Source of the DNA: Streptomyces inusitatus
GTDB lineage: Bacteria > Actinomycetota > Actinomycetes > Streptomycetales > Streptomycetaceae
Assembly (NCBI RefSeq): GCF_014651115.1
Contig: NZ_BMWG01000002.1
Span: forward strand, 1 to 64,000
DNA length: 64,000 nucleotides
Direction of reading: 5' to 3'
Every line of letters starts with the position of its first letter. Position 1 is the stretch's first letter. Shown piece by piece: positions 8,126-16,842 of the stretch. Both the position numbers and the translations under genes were made by a program. The notes beneath the pieces are model-generated. The model was not told the origin of the DNA. It saw nothing but the letters and a program-made list of their open reading frames with translations, and did not search any database.

Positions 8126-8824
8126 GTGCGACAGGTGACACTCGACGGCGTGGCGGCGGGGTATCCCGGCCGGCCGGTGCTGTCCCAACTCGACGCGGTG
8201 ATACCGGCGTTCGCGGCGACGGCGGTCGTGGGGCCGAACGGCTCGGGCAAGTCGACGCTGCTCGGCGCGGTGGCGGGTGTGATCTCGGTTACGGCGGGGA
8301 CGGTCACCCATCGCACCGGGGCGCGGCCCGCCTATGTCGTACAGCGCAGTGCCGTCTCCGACGCCCTGCCGATCACCGTCCGCGACACGGTCGCGATGGG
8401 ACGGTGGGGTCGGCGCGGGCTGTGGCGGCGGGCCTCGGCGCGGGACCGGGCGGTGGTGGAGGGCTGCCTTGAACGGCTGCGGATCGGCTCACTCGCGGAC
8501 CGCAGGCTGGCCGAGCTGTCCGGCGGGCAGCGCCAACGGGCCCTGGTGGCGCAGGGGCTCGCCCAGGAGGCGGATCTGCTGCTGCTGGACGAGCCGGTCA
8601 CCGGGCTGGACGAGGCGGCCCGGCGGATCATCGCCGAGGTGCTCGCCGAGGTGACGGCCCAGGGCGTCACCGTCGTACAGGCCACTCACGATCTGACGGC
8701 GGCGCGGCGGGCGGACCACTGTCTGCTGCTGCACGAAGGGCGGCTGCTGGACTCGGGTCCGCCCGCCGATGTGCTGACCGACGAGGCTCTCGAACGCCTC
8801 TGGGGCCTGCCCGCCCGGCGGTGA
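8126..8824 (+). CDS. aztA: Zinc ABC transporter ATP-binding protein AztA
   Basis: A 232-residue ABC ATPase that powers zinc import with AztB. Motifs in order are Walker A GPNGSGKST, Q-loop (YVVQRS), signature LSGGQRQR, Walker B LLLLDEP and H-loop ATHD. The GTG at 8126 is chosen because GGAGG lies at 8111-8115, ten bases upstream; a second GTG at 8135 is possible. It is the only rightward gene of the zinc locus and shares the divergent promoter region with aztB. Confidence 0.93.
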   Translation: MRQVTLDGVAAGYPGRPVLSQLDAVIPAFAATAVVGPNGSGKSTLLGAVAGVISVTAGTVTHRTGARPAYVVQRSAVSDALPITVRDTVAMGRWGRRGLWRRASARDRAVVEGCLERLRIGSLADRRLAELSGGQRQRALVAQGLAQEADLLLLDEPVTGLDEAARRIIAEVLAEVTAQGVTVVQATHDLTAARRADHCLLLHEGRLLDSGPPADVLTDEALERLWGLPARR

Positions 8825-8845
8825 CCGGTCGGCCGCGGTGACCGG

Positions 8846-9628
8846 TCAGCTCTGGAGCTTGGCCATCAGGGCCCGCATGTCGTCGACGAGGACCTCCTTG
8901 ACCGTGGCGACCTGCTTCGGCTTGGGGTCGACGGGTTCGCCGTTCTCGTTCGTCGGGAGGTTGATGTGCATGGAGAGCACGGCCTGGCCGTCCAGCACCT
9001 GGAGCTCGGGCAGGCTCACCCCCTCGGGCTCGACGAAGAAGGCGCGCTCGCCCAGCCCGTCGACCGGGACCTTCTTGACGTCCTCGTCCATGAAGACGTA
9101 CTCCAGGGCGAGGGCCGCGTCGAACTGCGGTCCCGGGTCGGTCCTGCGGTGCAGGGTGTAGCTGATCGAGACATCGCCCGACACGGTCTCGACCGAGGAG
9201 TGACTCTCCGGGGTCTCGAATTCGAGCCAGCAGATGGCGTGGTCCATCGCGGGGTCCTCGTGGCTCCTGGGGTTGCCCGTCTGCGTCCGCCCGAAGGCGA
9301 CATTGACCGCCGTCAGCTCGGCGTCCCGACAGAGGTCCTCACTCGTCCGGTACTTCCCGACGTCCGGCTCGCGCTCCCCGTACGCGTACAGTCCGGCCGC
9401 CCAGAGCGCCGAGGCGGTGACCGCGCCGCCGAGCGCCCACAGCCACTTCCGCGGACGCGGGTGGCCGGATGCGGAGGGTTCGGGCTCCTCGCCGGGGCTC
9501 TCGTCTCCGTCCATGTCCCGGTCGTCGTACCGGTCGTACCGGTCGTCGCCGTGGCGGCCCGGGACGGAGGGCCCGGACCACTTCAGCGGTTCGCCGTCCT
9601 CGCCGGTCAGTTCGGGCTCGGATATCAC
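8846..9628 (-). CDS. Membrane-anchored hypothetical protein, 260 aa
   Basis: A charged N-terminal cytoplasmic tail of about 60 residues (Asp/Arg-rich, DDRYDRYDDRDMDGDE) leads to one transmembrane helix (WLWALGGAVTASALWAAGLYAYG) and an external domain of about 170 residues. The external part has two cysteines and alternating strands; the fold is not recognised. The GTG at 9628 overlaps the stop of the upstream AI-2E-type transporter as GTGA, so the two are translationally coupled and may work together in the membrane. Confidence 0.72.
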   Translation of the reverse strand: MISEPELTGEDGEPLKWSGPSVPGRHGDDRYDRYDDRDMDGDESPGEEPEPSASGHPRPRKWLWALGGAVTASALWAAGLYAYGEREPDVGKYRTSEDLCRDAELTAVNVAFGRTQTGNPRSHEDPAMDHAICWLEFETPESHSSVETVSGDVSISYTLHRRTDPGPQFDAALALEYVFMDEDVKKVPVDGLGERAFFVEPEGVSLPELQVLDGQAVLSMHINLPTNENGEPVDPKPKQVATVKEVLVDDMRALMAKLQS

Positions 9629-11031
9629 GCGTCCCCCTCGGGCCGGGCGGACCGCTCGACGGGCCGGGGCGCGGGCTCGTCGCCGACGGGGGCCAGGGGG
9701 GAGGCGTCCAGGGAGGTCGCGCCGTGCGGCGGCGGGGTGCGGCGCACCGCCTCCTCCTTGACGTACGCGCGGAGATAGCCGACGACCGTGTTGGTGACCG
9801 CGACCAGCGGCACCGCCACCACCGCGCCGCCGATCCCGGCGGTCACACCGCCCACCGCGACCGAGAGGACGACCGCGAGGGGATGCACCCGGACCGCCCG
9901 GCCGAGGATGAACGGCTGGAGCACATGGCCCTCGATCTGCTGTACGGCGAGCACCACGACCAGGACCATCAGCGCGGTGAACACCCCCTGGGTGACCAGG
10001 GCGACGACCACCGCGAGCGCGCCCGACATGACCGCGCCGACCAGCGGGATGAAGGCGAACAGGAAGATGAAGACGGCGAGCGGCACGGCCATCGGGACAT
10101 CGAGGAAGTAGATGCCGAGGCCGATGAAGATGGCGTCGATCAGGGCGACGATCACCGTGCCCCGCACATAGGCGGTCAGGGTGCGCCAGGCGCGCGGGCC
10201 CGCTCCGGCGACGCCGCCCCGGGCCTGGGCCGGGACCAGCTTGAGCGTCCACTCCCAGATGCGCTTTCCGTCGTAGAGCAGAAAGAGCACCGAGAACATC
10301 GCCAGCAGTATCCCGGTGAGGACCTCCACCATCACGGAGACGCCCTGGAGTCCGGCGGAGGTGATCTCCTCGGTGTTGGTGCCGATGGTCTCGCTGAGAT
10401 TCTCGGCGATGCCGCTGATCTGGCTCTCGGTGACATGGAAGGGACTGTTCAGCACCCAGCGCTTCAGTTCCTCGATGCCGTCCCTGACCCGGGCGGAGAG
10501 ATCGTCGAGATTGTCCATCACCTGCCAGACGACGAACCAGCCGACCAGGCCCATGATGACGAAGCCGGCGACCGCCGTGACGGCGGTGGCGAGCCCGCGC
10601 GGCAGACCCAGCCGTCTCAGCCGTGCCACGGTGGGCTGGAGCAGCGCGGTGATCAGCAGCGCCGCGGTGAAGGCCAGCACCACCAACTGGATCTCGCCGA
10701 TGACCCGCATCAGCACCCAGAGCGTGCCCGCCAGCACCAGCAGCCGCCAGCCGGCCTCGGCCGCGACCCGCATCCCCCAGGGGATGACCGCGACGGGCTC
10801 CGGGCGGGGCGCGATCGCGGGGGCGTACGCGGGGGGCACGGGAACGCTCTGGGGTGCGGCGCTCTCGCCGTCGCCCGGAACCGGGTCGGCGGCCGGAGGT
10901 CGCCGCTCCCCGCCCTCGTCCCGATCTCTGTCCCGGTCTCTGTCCCTGTCGTCGCGGCCCTCTTCGATGCGCCGCGAGATCCGGGTAAGCCCGGCCCCCA
11001 GATCGGCGAGCCAGCCGGGCAGTCTTGCCAT
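9625..11031 (-). CDS. AI-2E family transporter
   Basis: A 468-residue polytopic protein of the AI-2E/UPF0118 family, named for the autoinducer-2 exporter TqsA but functionally diverse (some are Na+/H+ or metabolite exporters). It has about eight membrane helices, with the characteristic long hydrophilic stretch between helices three and four and the late segment FIPLVGAVMSGALAVVVAL. The N-terminus is a charged tail with RDRDRDRDRDE. The start at 11031 has GAGGAAG upstream. The substrate cannot be inferred. It is coupled to the anchored protein downstream. Confidence 0.85.
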   Translation of the reverse strand: MARLPGWLADLGAGLTRISRRIEEGRDDRDRDRDRDRDEGGERRPPAADPVPGDGESAAPQSVPVPPAYAPAIAPRPEPVAVIPWGMRVAAEAGWRLLVLAGTLWVLMRVIGEIQLVVLAFTAALLITALLQPTVARLRRLGLPRGLATAVTAVAGFVIMGLVGWFVVWQVMDNLDDLSARVRDGIEELKRWVLNSPFHVTESQISGIAENLSETIGTNTEEITSAGLQGVSVMVEVLTGILLAMFSVLFLLYDGKRIWEWTLKLVPAQARGGVAGAGPRAWRTLTAYVRGTVIVALIDAIFIGLGIYFLDVPMAVPLAVFIFLFAFIPLVGAVMSGALAVVVALVTQGVFTALMVLVVVLAVQQIEGHVLQPFILGRAVRVHPLAVVLSVAVGGVTAGIGGAVVAVPLVAVTNTVVGYLRAYVKEEAVRRTPPPHGATSLDASPLAPVGDEPAPRPVERSARPEGDA

Positions 11032-11102
11032 GGTTCTTCCTCTTCCCCCAGTGCGCGTCCGCCGGAGTCCGACGCCCTCCGGGAGCAAAGACGGTACACG
11101 CA

Positions 11103-11140
11103 ACGGAGCCCCTCACCGTTTTCACGGCGAGGGGCTCCGT
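11103..11140. terminator. Hairpin between SLT enzyme and AI-2E transporter
   Basis: ACGGAGCCCCTC at 11103-11114 pairs fully with 11129-11140 over a 14-base loop that can itself pair in part (CCGT/ACGG). It lies just after the stop of the leftward SLT-domain gene and before the transporter start, a likely intrinsic terminator for the former. Confidence 0.75.
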
Positions 11141-11159
11141 CTAAGCAGCCGAACGGTCT

Positions 11160-11927
11160 CTAGTACCAGCGGTTGGCCTGCCAGAACGACCAGGCGCCAC
11201 AGGGGCTGTCGTACCGCTCGTTCATGTAGTTGAGACCCCATTTGATCTGGGTCGCGGGGTTGGTGCGCCAGTCCGCGCCCACCGAGGACATCTTCGAGCC
11301 GGGGTACGCCTGGACCAGGCCGTACGCGCCCGAGGACGGGTTCTGGGCCTGGTAGTTCCAGGTGGACTCGTGCTGCACGATATTGCTGAAGCACTGGAAC
11401 TGACCGGCGGGGACGATCTGCCGGGCGATCGCCTTGACCTCGGCGACCGTGTACGAGCCCTTGGCGGTGAAGCTGGCGGTGCCGACGGAGGAGTCGGAAG
11501 CGGTGTCGCGCTCGGCGTCACGGCTGGCGCGCTCGGCCTTCTCCTTGGCCTCGCGCTCCTTCTCCGCCTTCTCCTTCTCCGCCTTCTCCTTGGCCTCGCG
11601 CTCCTGCTCGACCTTGGCGTCGGCGGCGGCCTTCTTCGCCTTCGCGGTCTTGGCGGCCTGGACGCGGGCGTCCTCCTCGGCGGCCTTCTTGGCGGAGGCG
11701 TCGGCGACGGCGGCCTGTGCGTCCGCCTGCTCCGTCAGCGAGGCGACCTGCACCTGGGCCTGCTGGCCCATGGGTATGTCGGCGATGAGGGTCGCGTCGG
11801 CGGCGGTCGTTTCAAGGTTGTCGTTCGGCGACTGAGGGTTGCCCGAGGCAACGCCGACGACGGCTCCGACGGTGGTGACCGCGGTGGCGGATGCCACGGC
11901 GAATCCCCGGACCGAGATCCGGCTCAC
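11160..11927 (-). CDS. Secreted SLT-fold muralytic enzyme (transglycosylase-like)
   Basis: A 255-residue exported protein: signal peptide (about residues 1-35), a Lys/Glu/Ala-rich coiled coil with repeated KEKAEKEREA units (about 85-155), and a C-terminal lysozyme-like domain of about 75 residues. The catalytic glutamate is in NIVQHESTWNYQAQ, followed by SGAYGLVQAYPGSKM and a WGLNYMNERY helix, as in actinobacterial SLT/Rpf-like domains that cut peptidoglycan glycan strands. The GTG at 11927 is preferred because GGAAGG precedes it by seven bases; the upstream in-frame ATG (11945) would use up that site. A 413-base leader precedes the gene. Confidence 0.85.
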   Translation of the reverse strand: MSRISVRGFAVASATAVTTVGAVVGVASGNPQSPNDNLETTAADATLIADIPMGQQAQVQVASLTEQADAQAAVADASAKKAAEEDARVQAAKTAKAKKAAADAKVEQEREAKEKAEKEKAEKEREAKEKAERASRDAERDTASDSSVGTASFTAKGSYTVAEVKAIARQIVPAGQFQCFSNIVQHESTWNYQAQNPSSGAYGLVQAYPGSKMSSVGADWRTNPATQIKWGLNYMNERYDSPCGAWSFWQANRWY

Positions 11928-12034
11928 ACGGTTTCCTTCCAGCATCGCCCGCACAGGTGACCCCGCGGACGAATCGTGCCCCTGGCACTGGCCTCCCACT
12001 GCGTTGGGTCACAGGAGGCGCTGGCCCGTGGTCA

Positions 12035-12050
12035 ACTCCCCTGGGGGAGT
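12035..12050. repeat. Perfect inverted repeat in the SLT-gene leader
   Basis: ACTCCCC and GGGGAGT separated by TG, about 110 bases upstream of the SLT-enzyme start. It could be an operator or a leader-RNA stem; flanking GGCC on both sides extends the potential pairing imperfectly. Confidence 0.5.
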
Positions 12051-12261
12051 GGCCGATACAGCTTGCGGGCGGCACACGACGACACGTATGGAGTTGTTCG
12101 GTGTTGCTCGCGCACCAAGGGGTGGTGCAGTTGTGTCGTATGCGGGGCCTGACGGAAGCAAGACTCTGCCGGAACCGGCCACCGCAAGGCAATTCTTCGT
12201 TGCGTGGGATAGCTCACACCCACTTGGTGGAGGAGTTCGCCGGGAAAGCCCCCCCAACACA

Positions 12262-12301
12262 GCGCCGCCCCACTACGCTTCTGCGCTTCGCGGGGCGGCG
12301 C
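12262..12301. terminator. Hairpin downstream of phoH
   Basis: GCGCCGCCCC (12262-12271) pairs with GGGGCGGCGC (12292-12301) across a 20-base loop. It lies 40 bases past the leftward phoH stop, a probable terminator for that gene. Confidence 0.6.
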
Positions 12302-12340
12302 CTGCCGTGTCGGCCTGCTGTCGGCCGGTCGGCTGTCGTA

Positions 12341-13663
12341 TTAAATCTGACCGTCCTCCAGCATTTCGGTCACCAGTGCGGCGATCTGCGAGCGCTCGGA
12401 GCGGGTGAGGGTGACATGCGCGAACAGCGGATGCCCCTTCAACTTCTCGACCACGGCGACGACTCCGTCGTACCGGCCCACGCGCAGATTGTCCCGCTGT
12501 GCCACATCATGGGTCAGTACGACCCTGGAGTTGGCCCCGACCCGGGAGAGGACCGTCAGCAGGACGTTCCGCTCCAGGGACTGGGCCTCGTCGACGATGA
12601 CGAAGGCGTCATGGAGCGAGCGGCCCCGGATATGGGTGAGCGGCAGGACTTCGAGCATCCCGCGCCCGAGCACCTCCTCGATGACCTCGCGGCCCGCCAC
12701 GGCCGAGAGGGTGTCGAAGACCGCCTGCGCCCAGGGGCTCATCTTCTCGGCCTCGGTGCCGGGGAGATAGCCCAGCTCCTGCCCGCCCACCGCGTACAGC
12801 GGCCGGAAGACCATCACCTTCTGGTGCTGCTGACGCTCCAGCACCGCTTCCAGGCCGGCGCAGAGCGCGAGCGCGGACTTGCCGGTGCCGGCCCGGCCGC
12901 CGAGGGAGACGATGCCGACGTCCGGATCGAGCAGCAGATCGAGCGCGATGCGCTGCTCGGCGCTGCGGCCGTGGATCCCGAAGGCCTCGCGGTCCCCCCG
13001 GACCAGCCGGACGCCGCCCTCGGCGGTGACCCGGCCGAGGGCCTTGCCGCGCTCGGACTGGAGGACGAGCCCGGTGTGCACGGGCAGCCCGTCCGCCTCG
13101 GGGGTGTAGACCCTCTCCTCGCTGTAGAGCTGGTCCACCTCCTCGGCCGAGAGCGACAGCTCGGCCATACCGGTCCAGCCGGAGTCGGTGATGGCCAGCT
13201 CCGCCCGGTACTCCTCGGCCAGCAGGCCGACGGACGAGGCCTTGATGCGCAGCGGCAGGTCCTTGGAGACGACGGTCACGTCGTACCCCTCGGCCTGGAG
13301 GTTTCTCGCCACCGCCAGAATCCGCGAGTCGTTGTCGCCCAGTCTGAAGCCGGCCGGGAGGAGCGCCGGATCGGAGTGGTTGAGTTCGACGCGGAGGGTG
13401 CCGCCGAGATCGCCCAGCGGGATGGGGGCGTCCAGGCGACCGTGCCGGATGCGGAAGTCGTCCAGCAGGCGCAGCGCCTGCCGGGCGAAGTAACCCAGTT
13501 CCGGATGGTGCCTCTTGGCCTCCAGCTCCGTGATGACCACGATCGGCAGCACGACTTCGTGCTCGTCGAATCGGGTCGGGGCGTTCGGATCGGCCAGCAG
13601 GACGCTGGTGTCGAGAACGTAAGTGCGCCTGTCGGGCAGTCGGCGCTTTGAGCTGTTCACCAC
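12341..13663 (-). CDS. PhoH family protein with PIN domain (PIN-PhoH ATPase)
   Basis: A 440-residue fusion of an N-terminal PIN ribonuclease-like domain ([12 protein letters not shown], then [11 protein letters not shown] and [10 protein letters not shown] acidic positions) and a C-terminal PhoH P-loop ATPase (Walker [14 protein letters not shown], Walker [11 protein letters not shown]). Mycobacterial PhoH2 of this architecture is an RNA helicase/RNase, so RNA processing is the expected role. The start is one of two consecutive GTG codons (13663 or 13660), giving [19 protein letters not shown]; the frame upstream is leader. Full length and no unusual residues. Confidence 0.9.
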   Translation of the reverse strand: MVNSSKRRLPDRRTYVLDTSVLLADPNAPTRFDEHEVVLPIVVITELEAKRHHPELGYFARQALRLLDDFRIRHGRLDAPIPLGDLGGTLRVELNHSDPALLPAGFRLGDNDSRILAVARNLQAEGYDVTVVSKDLPLRIKASSVGLLAEEYRAELAITDSGWTGMAELSLSAEEVDQLYSEERVYTPEADGLPVHTGLVLQSERGKALGRVTAEGGVRLVRGDREAFGIHGRSAEQRIALDLLLDPDVGIVSLGGRAGTGKSALALCAGLEAVLERQQHQKVMVFRPLYAVGGQELGYLPGTEAEKMSPWAQAVFDTLSAVAGREVIEEVLGRGMLEVLPLTHIRGRSLHDAFVIVDEAQSLERNVLLTVLSRVGANSRVVLTHDVAQRDNLRVGRYDGVVAVVEKLKGHPLFAHVTLTRSERSQIAALVTEMLEDGQI

Positions 13664-14015
13664 GGAAGGACGTACCCCCTCGGATGAGGTCGGCGGTGCG
13701 ACGCCGTCGCGGGCCAGATGGTCTCCCCGCCGCGACACGGCAGGGGACCTCCCCGCCGGAGGCGGGGGAGGAGCCGGGCTTCAGGCCACGATGCGTGGGC
13801 CGAGCACCGGCCCTCCGCGCGGTCCGCACTGGGGGTGCGTTCCTTCGTGTGCAAAGGGCCTCCCGGGTGAGTGGCACCCGCCACTCACTGAGAAACGACG
13901 TTCGTGGATCGGACGTCGACCTGGAAGGGATATTCCCTCGAACACCCGCGGCCATGCCACGGCGTGGGGCCACACCTGGATGAACAGTGAGAGACCGGTT
14001 CGGCGGCGGCGCTGT
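13664..14015. other. Intergenic region between uppS and phoH
   Basis: 352 bases with no supported gene. A GC hairpin at 13748-13771 is the only clear structure. The section 13850-13990 is less GC-rich than its surroundings and is the likely place for the phoH promoter, but I could not pick hexamers with confidence. Confidence 0.4.
13748..13771. terminator. GC hairpin in the phoH leader region
   Basis: CCTCCCCGCC (13748-13757) and GGCGGGGGAGG (13761-13771) pair around a GGA loop with one bulge. It lies about 85 bases upstream of the phoH start, so it could be either a leader structure or a terminator. Confidence 0.45.
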
Positions 14016-14777
14016 TCAGCTGCCGTAACGCCGGTGCCGGGCGGCGTAGTCGCGCAGCGCGCGCAGGAAGTCGACCTTGCGGAAGGCGGGCCAGAAGACT
14101 TCGCAGAAGTAGTACTCGGAGTGGGCGCTCTGCCAGAGCATGAAACCGGACAGCCGCTGCTCGCCGCTGGTGCGGATGACCAGATCGGGGTCGGGCTGGC
14201 CCCTGGTGTAAAGGTGCTCGGAGATGTGCTCGACGTCGACGATCTCGGCCAGCTCCTCGAAGCTGGTCCCCTTCTGGGCGTGCTCCAGCAGCAGCGAGCG
14301 GACCGCGTCGGCGATCTCCTGGCGGCCGCCGTAGCCGACGGCGACGTTGATGAGTATGCCGGTGTGGTCGTGGGTGGCCTGTTCGGCCTCCTTCAGCACG
14401 GCCTGGGTGCGGGCGGGCAGCAGATCCATGGTGCCGACGTGGTGCACCCGCCAGCGGCCGTCGGCGGCGAGCGCGCGCACGGCGTCCTCGATGATGCCGA
14501 GGAGGGGGACCAGCTCCTTCTCGGGGCGGTCCAGATTGTCGGTGGAGAGCATCCAGAGCGTGACGACCTCGACCTCGGACTCGGCGCACCAGCCGAGCAG
14601 CTCCTGGATCTTGCTCGCCCCGGCCTTGTGGCCCGCCTCGGGCGAGCTGCCCGAGGCCTTGGCCCAGCGGCGGTTGCCGTCGAGGATGACTCCGATGTGC
14701 TTGGGCACCTGGGTGTGGTCCAGTCGGCCTTCCACCCGGCGTGCGTAAAGCCTGTACACCAGGTCACGCAGGTTCAC
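14016..14777 (-). CDS. uppS: Isoprenyl (cis-prenyl) transferase, undecaprenyl diphosphate synthase type
   Basis: A 253-residue cis-prenyltransferase that chain-extends an allylic diphosphate with IPP to make the polyprenyl carrier for cell-wall and polysaccharide synthesis. The catalytic aspartate D33 is in the DGNRRWAK P-loop. LWMLSTDNL and the C-terminal RTSGEQRLSGFMLWQ and HSEYYFCEVFWP blocks bind IPP. The GTG at 14777 (VNLRDLVYRLY) is chosen because AGAGGTGG precedes it; the longer frame upstream is low-complexity Pro/Arg leader. Product length cannot be told from sequence; streptomycetes often have two such genes. Confidence 0.93.
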   Translation of the reverse strand: MNLRDLVYRLYARRVEGRLDHTQVPKHIGVILDGNRRWAKASGSSPEAGHKAGASKIQELLGWCAESEVEVVTLWMLSTDNLDRPEKELVPLLGIIEDAVRALAADGRWRVHHVGTMDLLPARTQAVLKEAEQATHDHTGILINVAVGYGGRQEIADAVRSLLLEHAQKGTSFEELAEIVDVEHISEHLYTRGQPDPDLVIRTSGEQRLSGFMLWQSAHSEYYFCEVFWPAFRKVDFLRALRDYAARHRRYGS

Positions 14778-15061
14778 GGAGTCCACCTCTCGGTTCTGTT
14801 CGCGCTCGTCTGTAAGGGCTCGCCCGCCGGGGTGCCCGGAGTACGGGGACCGGGGCGGGGGCTCGTGGATCGGCTGACCGGGGTCCGCTCCCGGGCGGCG
14901 TGCCACCGGCGGCGCGTCCGGGGCCCGGCACCGGGCGGCCCGGCCGGGGACGGGCGGCGGTCTCCCGCGCCGTTCGGCTTCCCCTGAAGCCGCAACACTA
15001 CTGCTCACCGGCCACGACGGCCCAACCCGGTATGTCACAAGTCCGTGATAAGGAGGGATGT

Positions 15062-16099
15062 GTGACTGATCCCTCTGTATATCTCGCTTCCGCCGACCGC
15101 TACGACTCGATGGAGTACCGCCGCTCCGGCCGCTCCGGCCTGCGCCTTCCGGCGATCTCGCTCGGTCTCTGGCACAACTTCGGCGACGACCGCACCCTTG
15201 TCTCTCAGCGGGCGATCCTGCGCCGCGCCTTCGATCTCGGGGTCACCCATTTCGACCTCGCGAACAATTACGGGCCGCCGCCCGGATCGGCCGAGCTGAA
15301 TTTCGGCAAGCTCTTCGCCCAGGATTTCGCCCCCTACCGCGATGAGCTGATCATCTCGACCAAGGCGGGCTATCTGATGCACCCGGGCCCCTACGGCGAA
15401 TGGGGCTCCCGGAAGTATCTGCTGTCCTCGCTGGACGCCTCGCTGAAGCGGATGGGTCTGGACTACGTCGACATCTTCTACTCCCACCGCTTCGACCCCC
15501 ACACTCCGCTGGAGGAGACGATGGGGGCGCTGGCCTCGGCCGTGAAGCAGGGGAAGGCGCTGTACGCCGGTGTCTCCTCGTACACCTCGGAGCAGACCGC
15601 CGAGGCGGCGCGGCTGCTGCGCGAGATGGGGGTGCCCGCCCTGATCCATCAGCCCTCGTACTCGATGATCAACCGGTGGACCGAGGAGGACGGGCTGCTG
15701 GACACCCTGGAGACGGCGGGCATGGGGTGCATCGCCTATGTGCCGCTGGCGCAGGGGGTCCTCACCGGGAAGTACCTCCGGGGGATCCCGGAGGGCTCGC
15801 GGGCCAGCCAGGGCAAGTCGCTGGACCCGGGGCTGCTCTCGGAGGACGTGGTGCGCCGGCTGAACGGGCTGAACGACATCGCGGCGGGGCGGGGGCAGTC
15901 GCTGGCGCAGCTGGCGCTCAGCTGGGTGCTGCGGGATCCGAGGATGACCTCCGCGCTGATCGGCGCGTCGAGCGTGGCGCAGCTTGAGGAGAATGTGGCG
16001 GCGCTGGCGGGGGCTCCGCTGAGTTCGGCGGAGCTGGCGGAGATCGATGTCTTCGCGGTGGACACCGAGGGTGCGAACATCTGGGCCCGCCGGGGCTGA
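15062..16099 (+). CDS. Aldo/keto reductase (YghZ / glyceraldehyde 3-phosphate reductase type)
   Basis: A 345-residue NADPH-dependent aldo/keto reductase with a (beta/alpha)8 barrel. Catalytic residues of the family are visible: Asp and Tyr in THFDLANNYGPPPGSAE, Lys in IISTKAGYLM, His in DIFYSHRFDP. The NADPH-binding end is ALIGASSVAQLEENV. RKYLLSSLDASLKRMGLDYVDIF and the length fit the AKR14-like group that reduces L-glyceraldehyde 3-phosphate or methylglyoxal. The GTG at 15062 has a near-perfect AAGGAGG site five bases upstream. It is monocistronic, with a strong hairpin after it. Confidence 0.92.
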   Translation: MTDPSVYLASADRYDSMEYRRSGRSGLRLPAISLGLWHNFGDDRTLVSQRAILRRAFDLGVTHFDLANNYGPPPGSAELNFGKLFAQDFAPYRDELIISTKAGYLMHPGPYGEWGSRKYLLSSLDASLKRMGLDYVDIFYSHRFDPHTPLEETMGALASAVKQGKALYAGVSSYTSEQTAEAARLLREMGVPALIHQPSYSMINRWTEEDGLLDTLETAGMGCIAYVPLAQGVLTGKYLRGIPEGSRASQGKSLDPGLLSEDVVRRLNGLNDIAAGRGQSLAQLALSWVLRDPRMTSALIGASSVAQLEENVAALAGAPLSSAELAEIDVFAVDTEGANIWARRG

Positions 16100-16447
16100 G
16101 AGCCCGCCCGGGAGGGGGCCCGGTGTGCCCGGGAAAGAAAACGGGCCGGTCCGTGGGGGGGGATACGGACCGGCCCGAGGGGGGGTTTCCACCATAACGC
16201 TTCGCAGGTCGTGGCGCGCGCCACCCGGGAGCGGGGGCGTGTCGCGGAGTCCGCGAATGGCCGGACACAGACGGCGGGGGCAGACGGCCCAAGGGATTCC
16301 GGACCGGGCGTGTCGCCGGAGCCGTCCCCCCGAAGGGTGAACCGGACCGGATGCGCCCGGTTGACGGTCCGGGGGCGGCGCGGGGCCCGGCGGGACGACC
16401 GGACGGACGACCGGACGGGCGGCCGGACGACCTGCCCCGGCCGCAGG
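16100..16447. other. Convergent intergenic region with terminator and GGAC-rich repeats
   Basis: No gene is supported in these 348 bases. Besides the hairpin at 16142-16177, the end of the region (16389-16431) is a run of imperfect CCGGACGAC units, low-complexity sequence of no evident function. Confidence 0.45.
16142..16177. terminator. Bidirectional terminator after aldo/keto reductase
   Basis: A perfect 13-bp stem, CGGGCCGGTCCGT at 16142-16154 with 16165-16177, and a 10-base G-rich loop. It is placed between two convergent genes. Confidence 0.8.
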
Positions 16448-16816
16448 TCAGGCCGCGGCCTCGGCCTCGGCTTCCTTGGTCTTGTTGGCGATGATCTCCT
16501 GCATGAAGGCGGCTCCCCAGTCCCCGAGCGGCTCCAGCGCGGTGTTCAGCGCCTGGCCCAGTTCCGTGAGGGAGTACTCGACCCTCGGCGGGACCTCCCG
16601 GTAGACCTCGCGGTGCACCACGCCGTCCGCCTCCAGCTCACGCAGCTGCTGAATCAGCATCTTCTCGCTGACTCCGGGCACGGAGCGCCTCAGCTCGCCG
16701 AAGCGGAGGGTCCCCGCATCGTTGAGCGCCCAGAGAATGAGCGGCTTCCACTTTCCGCCGACGACGTCCACCGCCGCGTCCAGGCCACAGTGATAGGACG
16801 GCTTGATCTTGGCCAC
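16448..16816 (-). CDS. HxlR family winged-helix regulator
   Basis: A 122-residue HxlR/DUF24 transcription factor. The hallmark DVVGGKWKPLILWAL opens the domain, then RFGELRRSVPGVSEKMLIQQLRELEADGVVHREVY gives the recognition helix and wing. A single cysteine sits just before the first helix (SYHCGLDA), the position at which HypR/YodB-type members sense disulfide or quinone stress. The GTG at 16816 has GGAGGAG upstream. Streptomyces HxlR proteins often control neighbouring oxidoreductases, so the convergent aldo/keto reductase is a possible but unproven target. The C-terminus ends in a Glu/Ala tail. Confidence 0.92.
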   Translation of the reverse strand: MAKIKPSYHCGLDAAVDVVGGKWKPLILWALNDAGTLRFGELRRSVPGVSEKMLIQQLRELEADGVVHREVYREVPPRVEYSLTELGQALNTALEPLGDWGAAFMQEIIANKTKEAEAEAAA

Positions 16817-16842
16817 GGCAACTCCTCCGGGTGTGTCAGCAC

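Larger units (their letters stand above)
11928..12340. other. Long leader/intergenic region upstream of the SLT enzyme
   Basis: This gap of 413 bases between phoH and the SLT gene has no convincing reading frame. It holds a GC hairpin near the phoH stop (12262-12301) and a perfect inverted repeat ACTCCCCTGGGGGAGT at 12035-12050 that would fold in the leader RNA. Cell-wall hydrolase leaders in actinobacteria can carry a c-di-AMP (ydaO) riboswitch. I looked for its conserved GGGGGAACC and CCCGUCAGCUAACC blocks and did not find them. Confidence 0.4.

Noticed and set aside
3471..8824. Very long rightward frames opposite the zinc operon (up to about 960 codons)
   Set aside because: They are GC-skew shadows: the leftward frames carry lipoboxes, metal motifs and membrane helices, while these are Gly/Asp/Val-rich with no domain. 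Only the last part (aztA) is real.
9469..11163. Long rightward frame over the AI-2E-type transporter
   Set aside because: Composition rich in Asp, Arg, His and Gln without domains; the opposite strand has clear membrane helices and coupled junctions.
11928..12340. c-di-AMP (ydaO) riboswitch before the SLT enzyme
   Set aside because: The position is right but the conserved sequence blocks could not be found on the transcribed strand.
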